Translations under genes and position numbers: made by a program
In this document: piece by piece, positions 6,869 to 10,437 of the stretch
How positions within the stretch are numbered: the first letter of the stretch is position 1
Layout of the letters: each line of letters begins with the position of its first letter
From: Methanobacteriota archaeon
Lineage (GTDB): Archaea > Methanobacteriota > Methanobacteria > Methanobacteriales > Methanobacteriaceae
DNA length: 10,437 nucleotides
Reading direction: 5' to 3'
Assembly: GCA_023434825.1 (NCBI GenBank)
Contig: JAEYSH010000031.1
Span: 1-10,437, forward strand
Notes under the pieces: generated by a model
Told to the model about the DNA's origin: nothing
The model's database searches: none
Seen by the model: only the letters and a program-made list of their open reading frames with translations

Positions 6869-7528
6869 TTATTTTACAAAAAGAGCAGATTTATACAAAT
6901 TTTCTCTAACATCCGGTACTATTGTTTCTAAAAAATTCAAAAAGTCTTTAGGAGTTTCATATTTCATTTCAAACTCTGGAAGAGGTTTATTTTCTAACCA
7001 TGAATAAATCCATGCGTTTGGCACACGAATTAATGGATAAATTATTTTTATGTCATTATAAAACTCTTTAGAACTAATAAGTTCAAATTTTTTCCCATTT
7101 AACATTAAATCAATGATATTTTCTGCTTCATGATCCAGAGTAATTGGCAATGCAACCGAATCCACATCTAAATCATCTATTTCTTTAATATTCTCACCAA
7201 AAACAAGTTTAATTCCATATTTACGTTGATAAGGCTCCAAAATCACATGAAGCGCAAAATTAAAAGGATCATCATTTTTTACTAAAAATATTTTCTCACG
7301 AGGTTTAATAACGTGTGCAAGATTTCTAGAAGCTCTTGTGCATATTTTCTGGAATATTTTAGAGCGAATTACTTCAATATTCTCGTAAACTTTCAAAAAT
7401 TCTTCTTCTTTTTTCCTTGAAAATCTGGAAAACTTCAAATTATTTATGAATATTTTATTTTCAATTATACTTACAAACCTCGTATCTACGCCTGCTTTTT
7501 GCAAAAATTTAACCAGATTTTTATCCAT
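6869..7528 (-). CDS. Conserved-type protein resembling a PP-loop ATPase without its PP-loop
   Basis: A soluble protein of 219 aa with no firm family name. In outline it follows TtcA/NcsA/TilS-type ATP-pyrophosphatases, which activate tRNA bases. EKIFLVKNDDPFNFALHVI (78-96) sits where the strand, P-loop and helix would be, followed by YGIKLVF. ITLDHEAENIIDLMLNG (129-145) resembles the GHNxDDxAET-LMNLLRG segment. YPLIRVPNAWIYSWLENKPL (164-183) resembles the RPL-VPE-EI-YA-LKGLP segment. The SGGKDS loop is replaced by KNDDPF, so ATP pyrophosphatase activity is doubtful. Only one cysteine (C63) is present, and the CxxC zinc sites of NcsA are absent. The minus-strand start ATG at 7528 has a weak GTGATA site just upstream. 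The gene is divergent from the FwdC-like gene and convergent with the regulator. The relation is judged by eye and could be coincidental. Confidence 0.6.
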   Translation of the reverse strand: MDKNLVKFLQKAGVDTRFVSIIENKIFINNLKFSRFSRKKEEEFLKVYENIEVIRSKIFQKICTRASRNLAHVIKPREKIFLVKNDDPFNFALHVILEPYQRKYGIKLVFGENIKEIDDLDVDSVALPITLDHEAENIIDLMLNGKKFELISSKEFYNDIKIIYPLIRVPNAWIYSWLENKPLPEFEMKYETPKDFLNFLETIVPDVRENLYKSALFVK

Positions 7529-7651
7529 TATATCACATTCATTTTATAACATTTTAAATTTTTTAAATTAAAGTTAAAATATTTACTGGATTCAGAGGAT
7601 AAATGAAAAATTTTTAAACTTCCAAAAATAAAACTTTAACTGGGATTAAAT

Positions 7652-8581
7652 ATGCTCAAATTATTCGGTAAGAAAAAGAATGAAAAAGAAAGGGATATTT
7701 TAGAAATAAATATCTCCGAACCTGTTGATTGTCTTTGCGATTTTACATATAACTTTTACTGGCAGCACAAAGGAGAGAAACTCAAGCCAGAATGGAAAAT
7801 TCCCGGAAATGAAACTACTTTTAAAGATCTGGTTGAACACCTTAAAAATGGCGGCTCAGTTAAGATAAATGGAGATGCAGGGCACCGATTATGTTCCAGC
7901 ATGGGTGTTGATATCAAATATTTCGGCGGAAGCGGAAAAGAAATTGAAGTCGGAGATGTGATTGTAGACGGCGATGTGGATACCAGAATGGGAATAAGCA
8001 TGGTTAAAGGCAGTATTTACGTAAACGGGAAGTTTAAGGAACCTTTTGGGAATCTGGTTCAGGTTAAATCAGATATGAAAAATTACCGTAAATATAAATC
8101 AATTACCGATATTGTAATGAATGGCCTTCAAGGAGAAAAGCTTGAAGGCAGTCAAATAACTTCAAATGGCATTCTAATCACTGATGGATCAGTTAGAGAT
8201 ACTGTAGGTTCAAGGCTGGATAAAGAAGCAGAAATAGTTCTAAATGGAAACGCTGATTTAAGTACTGGAATTTTAATGCGTAAAGGAACTGTTAGGGTCA
8301 ATGGAAATGCAGGTAAAAATACTGGAGCTTTACTAAATGGTGGAACAGTTATTATAAATGGTAACTGCGATGATTTTACTGGTATTGATATGATTAAAGG
8401 TGCTATAATTGTAAATGGAGATGCGGGTAAATTTTTAGTAGCAAATAAAAAGAGTGGGGCAGTTTTTGCAAAAAAAGGAAGTCCAATACCTCCAGCAAAT
8501 GAAAAAAAACTTAGAAGTGATGAAAGCTCAATGTTAATGAAGGAGGGATTCAACCCTCGGGAATTTAAAAAATTTGAATAA
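7652..8581 (+). CDS. FwdC/GltB-type GXGXG beta-helix protein
   Basis: A 309-aa cytosolic protein related to formylmethanofuran dehydrogenase subunit C and to the C-terminal domain of the glutamate synthase large subunit. Both fold into a right-handed beta-helix built from GXGXG repeats. Repeats seen include NGDAG (73-77), DGDVDTRMG (106-114), NGNADLSTG (198-206), NGNAGKNTG (217-225), NGNCDDFTG (236-244) and NGDAG (255-259), spaced by about 19 residues in the second half. The N-terminus begins with a basic KLFGKKKNEKE stretch, and an acidic/basic tail follows residue 280. No other fwd or glt genes are present, so it is probably a stand-alone paralogue and not the enzyme subunit itself. Homologues have sometimes been labelled tributyrin esterase; nothing here supports esterase activity. 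The start follows a weak GGGAT. It ends 11 bp from a convergent stop. Confidence 0.82.
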   Translation: MLKLFGKKKNEKERDILEINISEPVDCLCDFTYNFYWQHKGEKLKPEWKIPGNETTFKDLVEHLKNGGSVKINGDAGHRLCSSMGVDIKYFGGSGKEIEVGDVIVDGDVDTRMGISMVKGSIYVNGKFKEPFGNLVQVKSDMKNYRKYKSITDIVMNGLQGEKLEGSQITSNGILITDGSVRDTVGSRLDKEAEIVLNGNADLSTGILMRKGTVRVNGNAGKNTGALLNGGTVIINGNCDDFTGIDMIKGAIIVNGDAGKFLVANKKSGAVFAKKGSPIPPANEKKLRSDESSMLMKEGFNPREFKKFE

Positions 8582-8592
8582 AAAAAATTTTA
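8579..8592. terminator. Convergent A8/T4 tract between stops
   Basis: AAAAAAAATTTT lies between the FwdC-like stop and the DUF368 stop. On the minus strand it reads as an eight-T run directly after the DUF368 stop codon, a good archaeal terminator. It is weaker in the plus direction, where more T-rich DNA continues into the opposing gene. Confidence 0.4.
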
Positions 8593-9474
8593 TTATTTAT
8601 TTACATTTGAAGATATTGGATGGCTTTCAAATCTTCTTTCTAAAATGAATACTACGGCAAATCCTATAATTGCTGCAATAATGATGGGAATTGGGGATTC
8701 CATGCTAACAGTTATCTTTTCATAAGGAAGTCTGAGTGTACCTATCATTAAGCCAACCAGAAATGCCATCGTAATGGACTTATGGTGAGTTAATAAATAA
8801 TCAAGAACTCTTGAAAATGATAAGATTCCAATTAAAGCTCCAAGTATAAATGTTATAATTTCTGCCAGTTGCAAATTATTTAAAGCGTTTATCATGTACT
8901 CATACTGGTTTAAAAGGAGGAGAACAAATGCTCCGGAGATTCCTGGAAGTATCATAGCACATATGGCAATTGCTCCAGATAAGAAAAGAATTGGTAAAGT
9001 GTGATTAGCTTGAATTGGGTTTAAACCTACGAATATAATTGCAAAAATAAAACCAACAATTAAAAAAGCTATATTTTTTATATTCAGTTCATCTACATGT
9101 TTATATACAAAAAACGCTGATGAAAGTATTAATCCAAAGAAAAAAGCAAATGTAACTGCAGGATAATTTGCTAAAAGGAAGGATATAACTTTGGACATGG
9201 AAAGAATTGCCAGGCCTATACCTAAAAATAGTGGAATAAACAATTCATAATCAATTTCTTCAAGTAAACTTTGTTTAAATCTTTTGAAATCTCCTTTAAA
9301 TAGGTATAAAATGAATTTGAAATCAATACGACTTATGGCATGGACTAATCTTTGATAAATGCCTGTAATCAATGCGATGGTTCCTCCGGAAACGCCCGGA
9401 ATGACATCGGCTGTTCCCATGAATAAACCTCTTAAAAATATAAGAAATGTTTCAATGTTTAGTTTAAGTTTCAT
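8593..9474 (-). CDS. DUF368 membrane protein, probable polyprenyl-phosphate transporter (PopT-type)
   Basis: A polytopic membrane protein of 293 aa with about eight hydrophobic segments. It shows the DUF368 signature twice: MGTADVIPGVSGGTIAL near residues 19-35 and CAMILPGISGAFVLLLL near 172-188. This fits an internal duplication with inverted repeats. Bacterial DUF368 proteins (PopT) move undecaprenyl phosphate back across the membrane; in an archaeon the likely cargo is a dolichyl-phosphate-type carrier used in glycosylation or pseudomurein assembly (inference). I place the start at ATG 9474 because AAGGTG (9486-9481) lies 6 nt upstream. The GTG at 9483 would use part of that site and add three residues. 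It is divergent from a DedA gene, which belongs to the other known family with this function, and its 3' end faces the FwdC-like gene. Confidence 0.9.
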   Translation of the reverse strand: MKLKLNIETFLIFLRGLFMGTADVIPGVSGGTIALITGIYQRLVHAISRIDFKFILYLFKGDFKRFKQSLLEEIDYELFIPLFLGIGLAILSMSKVISFLLANYPAVTFAFFFGLILSSAFFVYKHVDELNIKNIAFLIVGFIFAIIFVGLNPIQANHTLPILFLSGAIAICAMILPGISGAFVLLLLNQYEYMINALNNLQLAEIITFILGALIGILSFSRVLDYLLTHHKSITMAFLVGLMIGTLRLPYEKITVSMESPIPIIIAAIIGFAVVFILERRFESHPISSNVNK

Positions 9475-9480
9475 TTTTAG

Positions 9481-9486
9481 CACCTT
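9481..9486 (-). promoter_or_regulatory. Ribosome binding site fixing the DUF368 start
   Basis: AAGGTG on the minus strand, 6 nt before ATG 9474. The overlapping GTG codon is better read as part of this site than as the initiator. Confidence 0.55.
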
Positions 9487-9517
9487 ATCTGTCTTAATGC
9501 AATTGAAATAGAATATG

Positions 9518-9610
9518 TTAAAATCAGATTCTTAATTAAGTATTTATTCTGTGTAATATAATTTTTTGCATATCTTGTATAATTATTTATACATCTTAAG
9601 CTGATTTTAA
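9518..9610. repeat. Perfect 10-bp inverted repeat across the divergent promoter region
   Basis: TTAAAATCAG at 9518-9527 and its exact reverse complement CTGATTTTAA at 9601-9610 flank 73 bp of AT-rich DNA. Each arm is followed inward by a CTTAA motif (after 3 nt on the left, directly on the right). The left arm lies in the DUF368 leader region and the right arm just before the dedA start, so it is a candidate shared operator. Confidence 0.4.
9584..9592 (+). promoter_or_regulatory. TATA-like box of the DedA gene
   Basis: ATTTATACA, centred about 27 nt before ATG 9615. With no ribosome binding site in front of the ATG, this spacing predicts a leaderless or nearly leaderless mRNA. Confidence 0.5.
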
Positions 9611-9614
9611 ATTC

Positions 9615-10223
9615 ATGATAAGTATTGTAGATTATGTAAGTCAAATAGCAATTCAACTAATAGAAATGTTAGGATATTGGGGAGTATTTTTAGGAATGAC
9701 AATAGAAAGTGCCTGTATTCCCCTACCAAGTGAAGTTATAATGCCATTTGCAGGATATGCTGTTTGGGATGGTAAACTGGCATTTTGGGGTATAGTAATT
9801 GCAGGGGTTCTTGGTAATTTACTTGGATCATGGATAGCTTATTTTATAGGATTAAAAGGTGGAAAACCATTTTTAGAAAAATATGGTAAATATGTCTTCA
9901 TCACCAAAACTAAGCTTGATATAGCCCATAACTGGTTTGAAAGATACGGCCACGAAGCTGTTTTTATTAGCAGAATGCTGCCAATTATTAGAACATTTAT
10001 TTCACTACCAGCAGGTATTGCCGAAATGGATTTTAAAAAATTTACAATTTATACATTATTAGGATGTATTCCATGGGTTATTTTATTAGCCTATATTGGG
10101 GTGCTACTTGGGGAAAATTGGGAAATTATAAGGAGCTATTTCCATATTCTGGATATATTCGTCGCAATTGGGATTGTAGCAGTTATTATCTACATAATTT
10201 ACCATTACAGAACTAGAAATTAA
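9615..10223 (+). CDS. DedA-family membrane protein (VTT domain), probable lipid-carrier transporter
   Basis: A 202-aa membrane protein of typical DedA length. Seen: an N-terminal amphipathic stretch; GVFLGMTIESACIPLPSEVI (23-42) with the conserved glutamate E31 and reentrant-loop prolines; a hydrophobic segment 54-80 with GNLLGSWIAYFIG; the diagnostic FISRMLPIIRTFISLPAG (117-134), holding R120 and R126 that match the two arginines essential in E. coli DedA proteins; then two to three C-terminal hydrophobic helices and a basic end. Bacterial UptA-type DedA proteins import undecaprenyl phosphate using proton coupling; other members affect membrane potential or other lipids, so the substrate here is inferred. 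It is divergent from DUF368, and its stop is 27 bp from that of a convergent membrane protein gene. No ribosome binding site was seen, so a leaderless mRNA is likely. Confidence 0.92.
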   Translation: MISIVDYVSQIAIQLIEMLGYWGVFLGMTIESACIPLPSEVIMPFAGYAVWDGKLAFWGIVIAGVLGNLLGSWIAYFIGLKGGKPFLEKYGKYVFITKTKLDIAHNWFERYGHEAVFISRMLPIIRTFISLPAGIAEMDFKKFTIYTLLGCIPWVILLAYIGVLLGENWEIIRSYFHILDIFVAIGIVAVIIYIIYHYRTRN

Positions 10224-10250
10224 ATGACAATCATTTAGTTTATTCTATTT

Positions 10251-10437
10251 TTAATATTTAAAAACAAAAAATGAAGCAATTATCACGTAAACTATAACTC
10301 CAATAATCAGCGATATCCAGAAATCATATTTTGGAGCTAAATAAAAGACTATTATCAAGTATATAATCCATGCTGGCGTTAGTAGAAGTAATCCTTTTAC
10401 ATAATAGATTAATGCTTCTGAGCCTGCAGCAGTATAT
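10251..10437 (-). CDS. Membrane protein C-terminus (partial, runs off the right end)
   Basis: On the minus strand a frame is open from the window edge to a TAA at 10253-10251, giving 61 C-terminal residues. It is strongly hydrophobic, with two likely membrane helices: about YYVKGLLLLTPAWIIYLII and, after the APKYDFW loop, ISLIIGVIVYVIIASFFVF. It ends FKY. No start codon lies in the window, so only the 3' end is visible. The hydrophobic pattern, stop position and tail-to-tail layout with dedA (27-bp gap) make it a convincing gene end. The family is not recognised from this fragment. Confidence 0.65.
   Translation of the reverse strand, partial: YTAAGSEALIYYVKGLLLLTPAWIIYLIIVFYLAPKYDFWISLIIGVIVYVIIASFFVFKY

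Noticed and set aside
8152..8553. 133-codon minus-strand frame opposite the FwdC-like gene
   Set aside because: It is antisense to a clear repeat protein. Its hydrophobic, repetitive product reflects the periodic GXGXG coding pattern on the other strand.
9475..9483. GTG start for the DUF368 protein
   Set aside because: The GTG is part of the AAGGTG ribosome binding site that is well placed for ATG 9474.
1..10437. CRISPR arrays, tRNA or rRNA genes, insertion sequences, prophage genes
   Set aside because: No regular repeat-spacer pattern, cloverleaf, rRNA motif, transposase or phage protein was seen; the intergenic gaps are short and AT-rich.

Overview
The window looks like chromosomal DNA of a methanogenic archaeon of the order Methanobacteriales, most likely a mesophilic Methanobacterium-type organism. 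The evidence is AT-rich DNA (roughly one third G+C by eye), archaeal TATA-like boxes about 27 nt upstream of starts, G-rich or GAGGT-type ribosome binding sites, an FwdC-like (formylmethanofuran dehydrogenase C-like) protein, and polytypic PAS histidine kinases typical of these methanogens. The genus is an inference.

Left third (1-3549): a compact same-strand operon of a KaiC ATPase (5' end cut off by the window), two different KaiB genes in tandem, and a PAS histidine kinase. Neighbours overlap or nearly abut (kaiC/kaiB by 4 nt, the second kaiB and the kinase by about 17 nt), so they are probably co-transcribed. No KaiA and no response regulator are visible. A T-rich terminator region follows, then a second, larger kinase (3728-5758) with three PAS domains. 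Its catalytic core is a gap-free paralogue of the first kinase's core.

Middle (5759-7528): a 341-bp gap between longer genes that contains a 30-codon cysteine-containing gene on the minus strand with a very good ribosome binding site. It is divergent from a plus-strand regulator that has seven cysteines and a C-terminal winged helix. A minus-strand gene follows that resembles a PP-loop ATP-pyrophosphatase in outline but has lost the SGGKDS nucleotide-binding loop.

Right third (7652-10437): a free-standing FwdC/GltB-type beta-helix protein, then a DUF368 membrane protein and a DedA membrane protein transcribed divergently from a shared 140-bp region. These are the two families identified as polyprenyl-phosphate transporters, so this pair may recycle the dolichyl-phosphate-type carrier in this archaeon. 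The window ends inside another minus-strand membrane protein gene.

The most noteworthy points are the Kai module with twin KaiBs and paired kinases, the tiny Cys protein divergent from a Cys-rich regulator with a 40-bp-spaced repeat between them, the degenerate PP-loop protein, and the DUF368/DedA pair with a shared inverted repeat. No tRNA, rRNA, CRISPR array, insertion sequence or phage gene was seen.
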